The notes below the pieces were generated by a model. The model was not told the origin of the DNA, made no database searches, and saw only the letters and a program-made list of their open reading frames with translations. A stretch of DNA of 64,000 nt from Bryobacteraceae bacterium (GTDB lineage: Bacteria; Acidobacteriota; Terriglobia; Bryobacterales; Bryobacteraceae). Of the stretch, positions 9,103-17,899 are shown one piece after another; position 1 is the stretch's first letter; every line of letters starts with the position of its first letter. The stretch spans positions 50,000 through 113,999 of the forward strand of contig JASHNT010000087.1 of NCBI GenBank assembly GCA_030041495.1. The letters run 5' to 3'. The translations under genes and the position numbers were made by a program.

Positions 9103-9966
9103 ATGGCGATCAAACATATTCTTTTCCCTTTCGATTTTTCGAATCCGGGAGTTCTTGCGGCTAGATTCGTGCGCACCGCGGCGCAGCGCTTTGAAGCGCG
9201 CGTCACCCTGTTGGGTGTGGTGCCGCCGGTGTGGGAGGTTCCTCCGCTGGTTGGCATGCCGCTGGTGTTGGAAGCGGACACCGAAGAACGGGAGCGCGCG
9301 TTGAAGGCGCGTCTGGATGCCGCACTGGCGGATGAGTTGGCCGGGTTGACGGTGGAACGCGTGACCGCGGCCGGCGATCCGGGCTTGAAGGTCGCCGAAT
9401 ATGCGGAGGGACACGCCATGGACCTGATCATGATGCCGACCCACGGCTTCGGAGTGTTCCGCAGCTTGCTGATCGGTTCGGTGACGGCGAAAGTTCTGCA
9501 CGACGCCAAGTGTCCCGTGTGGACCGCCACACACGCCGAGGAACAACACTCGCGCGAGACGCCGCGAACTGTTTTGTGCGCGGTCGACGGCACGGCCAAA
9601 ACCGGGGCGCTGGCGCAATGGGCCGCAGAATATAGCCGGCACATCGGGGCGGCGCTGAAGCTGCTGCACGTGGTTCCTCCGTTGAGCGACTGGCTCTCTC
9701 TTCCGTCAGAGCGCGAGCTTCAGGAGCAGGCTCGCGAGACCGCGCGAGCCCGGATTGAAGACCAGCTCAAATCGGTGGGCCTGGCGGATCTGACGCCACG
9801 AGTCGCCGTCGGCCAGATTGCCGATACCGTCACGGAGGAGGCGCGGCAGGAAGGCGCGGACGTGGTGATTATCGGGCGGGGCACCCTGCAAGGGCCGATG
9901 GGCCGCCTGCGCACGCACGCGTATGGCATTATCCAAAAGTCGCCCTGCCCCGTCGTCAGCGTTTGA
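9103..9966 (+). CDS. Universal stress protein, two UspA domains
   Basis: A 287-residue cytosolic protein with two tandem UspA folds: one begins at IKHILFPFDFSNPG, the second at RTVLCAVDGTAKTGA. Each ends with a nucleotide-loop pattern: MMPTHGFGVFRSLLIGSVTAKV in the first domain, IGRGTLQGPMGRLRTHAYG in the second. The first matches the Gly-2x-Gly-9x-Gly-Ser ATP-binding pattern better than the second. A GGAG ribosome site precedes the ATG and the gap to the upstream synthetase is 8 bp, so the two are probably one operon. Usp proteins often travel with protein acetyltransferases of the Pat type; the link to stress or acetate metabolism here is inferred. Confidence 0.9.
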   Translation: MAIKHILFPFDFSNPGVLAARFVRTAAQRFEARVTLLGVVPPVWEVPPLVGMPLVLEADTEERERALKARLDAALADELAGLTVERVTAAGDPGLKVAEYAEGHAMDLIMMPTHGFGVFRSLLIGSVTAKVLHDAKCPVWTATHAEEQHSRETPRTVLCAVDGTAKTGALAQWAAEYSRHIGAALKLLHVVPPLSDWLSLPSERELQEQARETARARIEDQLKSVGLADLTPRVAVGQIADTVTEEARQEGADVVIIGRGTLQGPMGRLRTHAYGIIQKSPCPVVSV

Positions 9967-9977
9967 CGTGAGCGTTT

Positions 9978-9998
9978 AAAAAGCTTCACGCCGAAGCT
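9978..9998 (-). terminator. Possible Rho-independent terminator (minus strand)
   Basis: AGCTTC (9982-9987) and GAAGCT (9993-9998) form a 6-bp hairpin with a 5-nt loop; read on the minus strand it is followed by TTTT. It could stop transcription of the minus-strand gene ending at 10360 after read-through of the lipoprotein gene. Stem is short. Confidence 0.3.
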
Positions 9999-10058
9999 GA
10001 ATCCTCCCGCGCGCATTTTCGCGTCGAATAGGTGACGGTCTCTCAAAAAGGAGGATGC

Positions 10059-10355
10059 ATGAGACGCTGCTTTTGGTTAGCGTTGGCTCTGGGATCTGTG
10101 ATGCTGGCCGGCTGTGCAGGGGGCATCGGATACTATGCGGCAACACCTCCGCCGCCGCTACAGGCGGAAGTATATGGGGTCGCTCCTGGTGCCGGTTACG
10201 TCTGGCTCAACGGATATTGGGGCTGGGGCGGAGGAAGGTATTCCTGGGTTCCGGGCCGCTGGGAACGTCCGCCGCACGCCGGCGCGCATTGGGAACAGCC
10301 TCGGTGGGAACACCACGGCAACGGCTACCGGTTTCATCAAGGCCGCTGGAGATAA
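10059..10355 (+). CDS. WXXGXW-repeat lipoprotein
   Basis: A 98-residue protein with a lipoprotein signal (MRRCFWLALALGSVMLAGC, lipobox LAGC) and a mature part rich in Trp, Gly and Tyr: YVWLNGYWGWGG, YSWVPGRWERPP, HWEQPRWEHHG, YRFHQGRW. These are WXXGXW-type repeats, a common motif of small envelope lipoproteins of unknown function. The start is set by AAGGAGG 4-5 nt before the ATG at 10059; an in-frame GTG at 10032 lies upstream of that site and is unlikely. It stands alone, convergent with the next gene. Confidence 0.85.
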   Translation: MRRCFWLALALGSVMLAGCAGGIGYYAATPPPPLQAEVYGVAPGAGYVWLNGYWGWGGGRYSWVPGRWERPPHAGAHWEQPRWEHHGNGYRFHQGRWR

Positions 10356-10359
10356 GCCG

Positions 10360-11115
10360 CTACATCAAGTGCCGGATGTAGCCGGCGCCGAACCAATGCA
10401 CGGCTACCGGATAGAGCGGCTCTAGCAGCTCGAAAATCCCCTCTGCCTGGGCCTGCGTGGGGCTGTAAGCAACCAGGAAGGAAGCGCCGCGCCGGGCCCA
10501 GATGCGGTACCGATCCACCAGACCGGCTTCGGTATCCAGCAGGCGCGAGAAGCGCATCATCAGGTCCGCCCACATGGAATGATGCTTGCGAGTCTGTTCG
10601 ATGAAGTCTTCGACTTCCTCTCCCGGGATCGCAATGACTTCCCATAAGCGGAATCCGGCGGCGGAGAGGATCTCCCGCGCCGATTGCGCTGCCGCATCGG
10701 AGGCGAATACCGCGACCACGTGCTTCTTGGGATAGAAAATGCCGAGACTCACGCCGGTGCCATGAAAGAAATCGGCAAGCCCTTGGGCGTTAGCGCGAGG
10801 CCCGCGGAGGCTTAGAGCCGCATGATGCCGCCAATGCGCCGGCGGGAAGGGATGGAGATCGTGAAGCATCGCATTCACGGTTTGCTTGACCTCGTCCGCT
10901 AACGATTTGGCAGGGAGCGCATCGGCAGCCTGGCGGGCCAGTTCGAGGTTGTGGATGCATTCCTCAGGCATCGCGCCCTGAAGGTAGGCGTGTGCGGTTT
11001 GCAAATGTTCGACCAGCAGCTCGCTATCCTCCGACCGTTTGAGTCTGGCGATCAACGAATCCAATTGGTAGGGATCGGTTGTTATAGAGAATTGCATTGG
11101 GGCTGAGACTTGCAT
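10360..11115 (-). CDS. Hypothetical protein coupled to trehalase
   Basis: A 251-residue protein I do not recognise. There is no signal peptide or membrane segment. The N-terminal third is helical (LIARLKRSEDSELLVEHLQTAHAYLQ); the middle and C-terminal parts are alpha/beta-like (GVSLGIFYPKKHVVAVFASDAAAQSAREIL, ASFLVAYSPTQAQAEGIFELLE). The ATG lies 4 nt after the stop of the trehalase gene, and its GGAG ribosome site overlaps that stop, so the two are translationally coupled. A role linked to trehalose or osmotic stress is only contextual. Confidence 0.75.
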   Translation of the reverse strand: MQVSAPMQFSITTDPYQLDSLIARLKRSEDSELLVEHLQTAHAYLQGAMPEECIHNLELARQAADALPAKSLADEVKQTVNAMLHDLHPFPPAHWRHHAALSLRGPRANAQGLADFFHGTGVSLGIFYPKKHVVAVFASDAAAQSAREILSAAGFRLWEVIAIPGEEVEDFIEQTRKHHSMWADLMMRFSRLLDTEAGLVDRYRIWARRGASFLVAYSPTQAQAEGIFELLEPLYPVAVHWFGAGYIRHLM

Positions 11116-11119
11116 ACGT

Positions 11120-12685
11120 TCACTCCGTTTTTACGGCTGCCGCCAGGCCTTCGCGCTCCTCCGGCGGCAGTTCGTCGAACAGTGCGGTGAAGACCGCGTT
11201 GGTCCAACCGAAGCCGGCTTCATTGGTGCGATAACCGAAACGAAGGCTCCGGCTGACATCGGCCTGGCGCCGCACGACGTCGTATTTTTCTTCGATATTC
11301 CCGGTTTTCAAATACTCTTGGTGCACCATGGAGAGGAACTTCATGGAAATGCGATCGGCATCTCCTCGATATCCGTAGCGCCGCAACCCCTGGACCGCGA
11401 TCCACTGAAGCGGAGCCCAGCCAAACGGCGCATCCCACTGATCGCCGGTTTGCTTGGAGCTGGTTTGCAAGCCCCCGGGCTCCTCGAACAGGTGCAGGTT
11501 GCGTTCGACTCGTGCAGCTTGAGCGGCGCTGGCGATGCCGGCCCACAGGGGATAGAACGTGGTGAGGAACGGATAATGGCGAACGCGGCGGTGGACCAAA
11601 TCGTAGTCGAGATACAGACCGTCCGATTCGCTCCACATTAGTTGGTTGATGCGCGCGGCGCGTTGTTGGGCGCGCTCCCGCCAGTCGGCCGCATCAGAGC
11701 TACGTCCGAGAATCGTCAGGATTTCCGCGGTTTGATCCTCCATCCAATACAGAAGCGTGTTGAGACAGACCGGATTGTAGTGAATGATGTCGATACTGAA
11801 GGGCCCGAACCGGCTGGAGGGATCGAAACCCGACTCGCGCATGGAGCGGTCGCCGGTGTAAAACAGCGGCGTGAATCGATTGGTTGTGGCGTCGTAATAC
11901 CGGGTGAGGTCGTAAGCGGTAACTTGATGGGTGCGGAAGTAGTCGCGGATCAGGTCGTAGTCATTCTCGCCGCTCACGCCGTGTTCGGAGGCGAGAACTT
12001 CGGGCGAAGGCCCGGCTCCAGAGTCGTAGTAACGGGACAAACCGGTTTCCGGCGTCAGGTGCGGAGGAGCGGTCCAGTAGCGATAATATTTTTCGATTTC
12101 CGGCAGCGCGGCCTCCAGCCAGTGCCGGTCTTGGGTGCGCCGGTACAGCGCCAGCACCATCTGGGTAAGAAATGGGGGCTGGGAGCGGGTGAGGTAGTAG
12201 GTGCGATTTGCGTTCAGCACCTTCCCGTATTCTCGAACTTCATACAAAGCATCGTCCGCCATGTTCTTCGCCAACTCGATCTGGCCGTCGCGCAAGAGGC
12301 CCATCTGAATGAAGAAGCTGTCCCACCCGTACATTTCATTGAAGCGGCCTCCCGGGACAACGTACGGCTCCGGCAGATAGAGCAGGCCCTGTTCCCGAAC
12401 GGAGGTATCGCCGGGTAGCTGCAGCAGGACGATTTTCCTGAAATCGGCGAGCGGCATTTCGGTTCGCAGGCGCTCCTCTACACTAGAAAAATTCTCTTGA
12501 GGAGAGACATAAACCGGCCAGGCGCCGAGCTTGGGCTTGGGAAACTTGGGGTCCGGCGCGGCTTCGGCCAGATTGGCATTCGAGCGAGTCATGATTTTCC
12601 AGGTCTGCCGGATGTAATCCAGAATCGGCAGAGGCGAGGCGGACATCGCCGCGGTCACCGCAGCACAGCTCAGCACCCATTTCAT
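11120..12685 (-). CDS. treA: Alpha,alpha-trehalase (GH37), exported
   Basis: Hydrolyses trehalose to two glucoses. Both family signatures can be read: PGGRFNEMYGWDSFF near residue 110 and GDQWDAPFGWAPLQW near 430. The length of about 521 residues fits. The N-terminus MKWVLSCAAVTAAMSA resembles a Sec signal peptide, so the enzyme probably acts in the periplasm. I chose the ATG at 12683-12685: AGGAG lies about 10 nt upstream, whereas the in-frame TTG at 12706 sits before that ribosome site. It forms an operon with the unknown gene downstream (10360-11115). Confidence 0.92.
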   Translation of the reverse strand: MKWVLSCAAVTAAMSASPLPILDYIRQTWKIMTRSNANLAEAAPDPKFPKPKLGAWPVYVSPQENFSSVEERLRTEMPLADFRKIVLLQLPGDTSVREQGLLYLPEPYVVPGGRFNEMYGWDSFFIQMGLLRDGQIELAKNMADDALYEVREYGKVLNANRTYYLTRSQPPFLTQMVLALYRRTQDRHWLEAALPEIEKYYRYWTAPPHLTPETGLSRYYDSGAGPSPEVLASEHGVSGENDYDLIRDYFRTHQVTAYDLTRYYDATTNRFTPLFYTGDRSMRESGFDPSSRFGPFSIDIIHYNPVCLNTLLYWMEDQTAEILTILGRSSDAADWRERAQQRAARINQLMWSESDGLYLDYDLVHRRVRHYPFLTTFYPLWAGIASAAQAARVERNLHLFEEPGGLQTSSKQTGDQWDAPFGWAPLQWIAVQGLRRYGYRGDADRISMKFLSMVHQEYLKTGNIEEKYDVVRRQADVSRSLRFGYRTNEAGFGWTNAVFTALFDELPPEEREGLAAAVKTE

Positions 12686-12861
12686 CGCTCTCAAAGCTCC
12701 TGTCAAAAAGATCCTCCGGGAAGGTTTTGCGTAACACTCCCCGCAGGAGTTACCGCAAGGGCCGGCTCAATGCAGACAAAGTTCGCGAAATTGCGCCGTT
12801 TTCGTGTATGTTCCTTTGGCCTGAAACATGCTGCATACTGGCAGTGGAGGTGAATATACAA

Positions 12862-13545
12862 ATGAAAGCCATGCCTCTGTTTGTGACGCTGTTGGTGGCC
12901 GCGGGCGCTGTCGCGGCTGACACGCCGGAGCCGGTTAAAAGAATTCACGAATCGGCTGCAGTGCTGGGAGAAATCATGAACGCCGGCGACCGGAGCGTCC
13001 CACGCGACCTGCTGAAGAAAGCGGAGTGCGTGGGCATCGTCCCGAGCCTCAAGCGTGCAGGCTTCATCGTCGGCGCGAAATACGGCAAGGGCGTGATCAC
13101 TTGCCGCGTGCCGAATAGCATCGGATGGAGCGCTCCGTCCACCATCCGGGTGGAAGGCGGCAACATCGGCTTCCAGATCGGCCTGGGAGAGACGGACCTG
13201 ATCTTCGTAGTGATGAACAGCAAGGGCGAAAACGATCTGATGCGAGACCGTTTCACCGTGGGAGGGGATGCCAGCGTGATGGCCGGACCGGTGGGGCGAG
13301 ACACCGCCGCGGAAACCGACGCGATGATGCGCGCAAAGATCCTGGCGTATTCGCGCTCGCATGGGATTTTCGCGGGGGTGACGCTGGACGGCGCGACGCT
13401 GCGGCCGGACGACGACGACAACATGCAGATTTACGGAACCCGGTTCAGCCAGGCGGAGATCCTGCACGGCAAGGTAGCACCGCCTCCCGCCGCCGACGAG
13501 CTGTACGCGGAGCTGAACAAATACGCTCCCGTGAAGACCCACTAA
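12862..13545 (+). CDS. SYLF-domain (Ysc84-like) lipid-binding protein
   Basis: A 227-residue exported protein with a signal peptide (MKAMPLFVTLLVAAGAVAA) and a SYLF/DUF500 domain. The family features are readable: a helical lead (RIHESAAVLGEIMNAGDRSVPRDLLKKAECVGIVPSLKRAGFIVG), then GKGVITCR, GFQIGLGETDLIFVVM and the characteristic SVMAGPVGRDTAAETD, SRSHGIFAGVTLDG and DDDDNMQIYGTRFS segments. SYLF domains bind phosphoinositides in eukaryotes; the bacterial role is unclear. ATG 12862 has GGAGG about 11 nt upstream. The mechanosensitive channel gene begins 3 bp after the stop, so they are probably co-transcribed. Confidence 0.9.
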   Translation: MKAMPLFVTLLVAAGAVAADTPEPVKRIHESAAVLGEIMNAGDRSVPRDLLKKAECVGIVPSLKRAGFIVGAKYGKGVITCRVPNSIGWSAPSTIRVEGGNIGFQIGLGETDLIFVVMNSKGENDLMRDRFTVGGDASVMAGPVGRDTAAETDAMMRAKILAYSRSHGIFAGVTLDGATLRPDDDDNMQIYGTRFSQAEILHGKVAPPPAADELYAELNKYAPVKTH

Positions 13546-13548
13546 GCG

Positions 13549-15201
13549 ATGCCCGGTGGTCCGCTGTCTTACTGGTTCGCAGTAATTGGGACCGCTCTGG
13601 CGGCCGCGGGGCAAGTTCTTCCGAGCTCTGCGGCCCCGCCCGCGCCGGCAGACCAAAAAGCTCAGGACCCGCTGAACCGGACCTCGCCGCAAAGCTCGAT
13701 ACTTTTCTTCCTGGACGCGTGCCACTCGAAGAACTATGAGCAGGCTGTCCACTACCTCGATCTGAGCCAGATCCCCGCGGCTGACCGGATGAGGCAGGGC
13801 GTTCAAGTGGCGCAGCAACTGGAGGAGATCCTCAATCGCGATGCTCAGTTCGACGTGGCGGCTCTGAGCCGCGATCCGGGAGGCGAGCTTCAGGACGGGT
13901 TGCGTCCGGACCGGGATCCTCTGGCGACGCTGGAGTTGAACGGACAAAGCGTGCACCTGGAGATGCAGCACGAGAAGCTGCGCAGCGGAATCCTGGTGTG
14001 GCGCGTGGCCTCCGATAGCCTGGCGCTGATCCCCAAATTGGCGGCCGGGACCAGCGACTCAGCCATCGAACGGCGCTTGCCCGCGCCGCTGGTCAACTAC
14101 ACGCTGCTGGATACCGCGATCTGGCGCTGGCTCGCGCTGGCCATCCTGGCGATTGCCGTAGGATCTTTGTCACGAATAGGCTCCCGTTGGCTCCTGTCCG
14201 GCGTAACACCGCTGCTGAAGCGAATCGCGCCACGCGTCAATTGGGACGTGTTCGAGTCGCTGCTGAGCCCGGTGCAATTGCTGCTGGCCGCGGCGGTGTT
14301 CGGCGCGGGCATGCAATGGGTGGATCCGGGGGCTGTGCTGCGCTTGTATTTGCAGCGCGCAGTGGAACTGCTGTCGGTGCTCGGCACGGTGTGGCTGGCG
14401 GCGCGCATCCTGGATCTGGGCGTAGTGCGTGTGCGGGCGCGCCTCGAAGGTTCGCAGTATAGCGTCTCGCGCTCGGCGCTGCCGCTGGCCTCGCGGATCT
14501 TGAAGATCGCCATCCTGGCGTTGGGGGTCGTGGCGGTGTTGACCAGTTGGGGCTACAATACCACCGCTCTGCTGACGGGCCTGGGGATCGGCGGCGTGGC
14601 GATCGCGCTGGCCGCGCAGAAGACCATCGAAAACCTATTCGGCAGTGTGGCGGTGATCAGCGACCGTCCGGTAGTGGTCGGTGACGTGTGCAAGTTCGGC
14701 GACAACGTGGGGACGGTCGAAGACATCGGGCTGCGTTCCACGCGCATTCGCACCGCGGACCGCACGCTGGTGACGGTGCCCAATGGGCAGTTCTCCTCGA
14801 TGACGCTGGAGAACTTCTCCCGTAAGGACAAGATGCTGTTCCATATCACGCTCAACCTGCGGAGAGACACCACGCCGGCGCAGGTTCGCAAGGTGCTGCA
14901 CGATATTCATGGAATTCTGCAGGACCCCTCCATCGAGACCGGACCGATTCCGGTGCGCTTTATCGGGGTGGGCGAGTATTCCCTGAACGTGGAAATCTTC
15001 GTTTACATCCGCACCGAGAACGGCGACGAGTTTCTCAAAATCCAGCAGGAACTGCTGCTGCAGATTCTGGATGCGGTGGCCGCGGCGGGAACCGCGCTGG
15101 CTTTGCCGACGCAGGCCAGCGTGCAGTACGCCTTCGACCACAAGGCGCCGGCTCCAGAGGTTCGCGCCGATTCCGCCGCCAATGGACCCGCGCGGACGTA
15201 A
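13549..15201 (+). CDS. MscS-family mechanosensitive ion channel
   Basis: A 550-residue membrane channel. After a signal-like N-terminus comes a periplasmic domain of about 160 residues, then several membrane helices (about 185-350) and the conserved MscS pore and vestibule: GYNTTALLTGLGIGGVAIALAAQ (pore helix rich in Gly and Ala), then ENLFGSVAVISDRPVVVGD, VEDIGLRSTRIRTADRTLVTVPN. Such channels release osmolytes when turgor rises. It follows the SYLF gene by 3 bp. The C-terminal end is Ala/Pro-rich and probably disordered. Confidence 0.92.
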   Translation: MPGGPLSYWFAVIGTALAAAGQVLPSSAAPPAPADQKAQDPLNRTSPQSSILFFLDACHSKNYEQAVHYLDLSQIPAADRMRQGVQVAQQLEEILNRDAQFDVAALSRDPGGELQDGLRPDRDPLATLELNGQSVHLEMQHEKLRSGILVWRVASDSLALIPKLAAGTSDSAIERRLPAPLVNYTLLDTAIWRWLALAILAIAVGSLSRIGSRWLLSGVTPLLKRIAPRVNWDVFESLLSPVQLLLAAAVFGAGMQWVDPGAVLRLYLQRAVELLSVLGTVWLAARILDLGVVRVRARLEGSQYSVSRSALPLASRILKIAILALGVVAVLTSWGYNTTALLTGLGIGGVAIALAAQKTIENLFGSVAVISDRPVVVGDVCKFGDNVGTVEDIGLRSTRIRTADRTLVTVPNGQFSSMTLENFSRKDKMLFHITLNLRRDTTPAQVRKVLHDIHGILQDPSIETGPIPVRFIGVGEYSLNVEIFVYIRTENGDEFLKIQQELLLQILDAVAAAGTALALPTQASVQYAFDHKAPAPEVRADSAANGPART

Positions 15202-15205
15202 CAGT

Positions 15206-16192
15206 CTATTGGGGGAAGAGCAGCTTACCCCCCACGGAGTCCCTGGAGAGAGCGGTGAAAAAGAGTTCGCGCCGGTGGCCGTCCTGATAGAACACAACCG
15301 GACGGCTGATGGGTTGATTGCGCAACAAAATGGAGCGTTGCTCGGCGGCCAGGAAAATCCATCCGTAGACGCGGTTAGTTTGCGGATCGGTATCGGTCAG
15401 CCCGAAGGAGATCCCGGGCGCGATCTCCCGCCCCTGGCCCTTGAGAACTTCGAAGCCGGCGGGCTTGGAGGCGTGCTGGTGTGCCGCCGGCGAAGCCTTG
15501 TCTAAAGAAGAAGGCCTCTCTAAAACGGCCGGCCGCAGCACCGGCGCGGACTCCTGCGGCAGACTGGCGAGATCCGATTTGGCCGGCGGCGGCGCGGATC
15601 CGACCTGGTGCGCACTGACAATGAAGCGGTCCGGCGCCGAGCCGACGTAATAGAAGGGATAACAGGTGACCAGCGTCAGCACGGGCTTGCCGCTCGACGC
15701 CAGCACACCGACGTCGTCGGGCTTGACGATGGTGGTGGAATCGACCTGATACGTCTGGGTGCCGGATAGGGCTTCGAAGCGGATCAAATCGTCCTTGCGA
15801 ATGCCGCGCAGCGCGCGGAAGATGGTGTCGCGATGCCCGGCTATGCCGATGTTTCCAGATTGCCCCGGAAGGGCCGTGCCGGGGATGTGGCCTAAGGCCA
15901 GGCTCAACGTAGTCTCATCGTCTCCCTCGCGGACGATCGAGCGCAAGTTCAGGCGCGGAATCGAGAGGCGGCCGATCAGGCGCCCAGTCTCGAGCGGCGC
16001 GGCCGGCGCGCCTCGCGAGGGCGGAACGCCGCGGACGGCTCGCTCAAACTTCCGGTTGGCCCACGCCTGCCAGAAGAGCGGAACCACTTGGGACGCAGCC
16101 CATACGCCGATGCACACGCAGCCGGCAATCAGGAATAACCGCCCCAGCCACAGGCGGAATCTACTTTTGCGGCGTGGTCTCGGGGGCGTCAT
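15206..16192 (-). CDS. Sortase (class D-like) with an extra C-terminal domain
   Basis: A 328-residue transpeptidase. A basic N-terminus and membrane helix (about 14-35) lead to a sortase domain with His120 (GHRDTIFR), Cys177 (TLVTCYPF) and Arg189 (PDRFIV). Its barrel resembles the other sortase at 5683-6372. Unlike that one it has a C-terminal extension of about 125 residues (205-328): a proline-rich linker and a small beta-rich part ending HRRELFFTALSRDSVGGKLLFPQ. The gene overlaps the upstream VWA gene by 32 bp and lies two genes downstream of a protein ending in an LPQTA sorting signal, so enzyme and substrate are probably co-expressed. Confidence 0.9.
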   Translation of the reverse strand: MTPPRPRRKSRFRLWLGRLFLIAGCVCIGVWAASQVVPLFWQAWANRKFERAVRGVPPSRGAPAAPLETGRLIGRLSIPRLNLRSIVREGDDETTLSLALGHIPGTALPGQSGNIGIAGHRDTIFRALRGIRKDDLIRFEALSGTQTYQVDSTTIVKPDDVGVLASSGKPVLTLVTCYPFYYVGSAPDRFIVSAHQVGSAPPPAKSDLASLPQESAPVLRPAVLERPSSLDKASPAAHQHASKPAGFEVLKGQGREIAPGISFGLTDTDPQTNRVYGWIFLAAEQRSILLRNQPISRPVVFYQDGHRRELFFTALSRDSVGGKLLFPQ

Positions 16193-17117
16193 AGCGATAG
16201 CTGGTGCGGGTTCGCGCGGTCAGGCTGCCGCGGCCGGGAGCGACGGCGTCGACCCGGATGCTGCGCAGGCCTTTTTCGGTTTTTCCCGGCGGGGGACTCG
16301 CCGGTTGGTAGCCCAGCGTGTACCGCTCGCGGATCTCGTGCGCGATGCGCCGGCACACCGGAACCATTTCCGTAACGTCCGCAGGGAAATAGACGCGTCC
16401 GCCGCTGATGTGCGCGAGCTGTTTCAGAATGTTGGGGTCGCGATCCTGGTCCTCCATGTCGAAGATCCCCACGGTATAGATGGTCGCGACGCTGCTCTCG
16501 ATTCGCCGCAGTGTTTCGTGGCGGGTGTGGAGGCTGGCGTTGTCGCCGCCGTCGCTGATCAGCACCAGCGCTTTCTTATCGCGCTGGCCGAGCCGGAGCT
16601 GGTTCAGTCCGTCCATCACCGCGTCATACAGCGCCGTGCGTCCCTCCGGAACTCCTCGAAACAGCGCATCGCGCAACTCTTGGCGATTGTCCGAGAAAAG
16701 CTGCGGAGGAGTGAGCCCGGGTTTGACCCGCTCGTTGAAATTCAGCACGAAAATCTGGTCGGCCGGATTGCTCTCGCCGATGAAAGTTAGGGCCGCGGTG
16801 AGCACCGCCGGACGCTTGGGACTCATGCTGCGGCTCTCGTCGACCAGAATGCCAATGGTAACCGGAAGGTCGTTGTGCGCGAAGACCGTGATCTCCTGCG
16901 GCCGGTTGTTCTCGTAGACTCGAAAATTTTCCCGCGTGAGGCCCGAGACAAAACCGCCTTCGCGATTCTCCACGCTGACGTCCAGCAACACCAGGCGGGT
17001 TTCGCTGTGCAGGATGAAATTGTCCTGCCCGTCCGCCGGGCTCCCCGCGAAGGCCCGGTCAAAAACAGAACCGGCGCCGGCCGCCATCAGAAAGCGAAGT
17101 GCCGAACGCCGGTTCAT
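16161..17117 (-). CDS. VWA-domain protein (VWFA-related acidobacterial type)
   Basis: A 318-residue exported protein. The N-terminus MNRRSALRFLMAAGAGSVF is a twin-arginine-like signal. A short region (LVLLDVSVENREGGFVSGLTRENFRVYEN) is the typical lead of VWFA-related acidobacterial proteins. The von Willebrand A domain follows with an intact metal site DESRS (DxSxS), and later ALVLISDGGDN. It probably mediates protein-protein contact outside the cytoplasm. It sits between the LPQTA-tailed protein and the sortase, overlapping the sortase gene by 32 bp, so it likely belongs to the same surface system. It has no sorting signal of its own. Confidence 0.88.
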   Translation of the reverse strand: MNRRSALRFLMAAGAGSVFDRAFAGSPADGQDNFILHSETRLVLLDVSVENREGGFVSGLTRENFRVYENNRPQEITVFAHNDLPVTIGILVDESRSMSPKRPAVLTAALTFIGESNPADQIFVLNFNERVKPGLTPPQLFSDNRQELRDALFRGVPEGRTALYDAVMDGLNQLRLGQRDKKALVLISDGGDNASLHTRHETLRRIESSVATIYTVGIFDMEDQDRDPNILKQLAHISGGRVYFPADVTEMVPVCRRIAHEIRERYTLGYQPASPPPGKTEKGLRSIRVDAVAPGRGSLTARTRTSYRYDAPETTPQK

Positions 17118-17143
17118 AGCTGAAATCCTTCTTCAGTTCCAGC

Positions 17144-17899
17144 TTACCGCGATTGTTTGAGACGCAAGCCGAAATATAGAGCGAAGAAGAAGAGCCCTCC
17201 CAAGCCGATCAGCGGATACGGGCTGGCCGTCTGGGGCAGGTTGGACTGGTTCGCGCTCTGGCTTTGGTCCTGCGCCGGCTCCTGAGCGGCGGGAGCCGGT
17301 GGAGGAGCCGGAGGAGGATTGTTTTGCGCAATCTCAACCGGCTCTTGCGGGGCCGCGGCTTCCGGAGTTTGTGGCGCTACTTCCGCCTGCGGCTCAGGCG
17401 CAGGAGCGATCGGCGCCGGAGGCTCGCTCGGGGAAGGCTGCGCCAGAACCGGCGCAGGCGCGGGAGGCGGAGGCGCCGTAACCGCGGCGATTTGCCTCAG
17501 GTTGGCCGGATATGTGAACTCCTGTCCATAGTGATCGCCGGGGTAGAACCACGCCCGGACGGCTTTCACCGTTCCCGGAGGCGTTTCCCAGAATGTGAAA
17601 ACCGGCCGATCGGTAGCGTTCACGCGATAGTTCGGCACCGCGATGATGGTGTTGATCAGATGGCTTCGATCGCTGTTGAAAATCTGCACGATGTGCCGGT
17701 CGGAATTCGCCAGCTTGAACATATACGTGCCAGGTTCCAGATAGGTGTTCATCACCTGGGTCGGCTCACTCACGGTGAGGAACGTGGTTTTATCCCAGCT
17801 ATCGGCACGCGCGCGCAGCGTCAGCATGGAGGCCAGCACGGCGACGGCGCCAACGGCAGCCAACGAAATTCCGGCCCGGTTTCGAGAGTGTGACTTCAT
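17144..17899 (-). CDS. Secreted protein with C-terminal LPQTA sorting signal
   Basis: A 251-residue protein with all parts of a sortase substrate. There is a Sec signal peptide (about 1-32), a folded domain of about 110 residues (DSWDKTTFLTVSEPTQV to RAWFYPGDHYGQEF), a long Pro/Ala/Gln-rich spacer (about 145-215), then LPQTA at 221-225, a hydrophobic segment (YPLIGLGGLFFFALYFGL) and the basic tail RLKQSR. Class D sortases are known to use LPNTA-like sites, and LPQTA is close to that. The folded domain is unknown to me; it appears in acidobacteria as a short secreted domain. First gene of the three-gene sortase locus. Confidence 0.85.
   Translation of the reverse strand: MKSHSRNRAGISLAAVGAVAVLASMLTLRARADSWDKTTFLTVSEPTQVMNTYLEPGTYMFKLANSDRHIVQIFNSDRSHLINTIIAVPNYRVNATDRPVFTFWETPPGTVKAVRAWFYPGDHYGQEFTYPANLRQIAAVTAPPPPAPAPVLAQPSPSEPPAPIAPAPEPQAEVAPQTPEAAAPQEPVEIAQNNPPPAPPPAPAAQEPAQDQSQSANQSNLPQTASPYPLIGLGGLFFFALYFGLRLKQSR

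Noticed and set aside
12703..13971. Antisense frame over the SYLF and MscS genes
   Set aside because: Shadow of two well-supported genes; no motif, no ribosome site.
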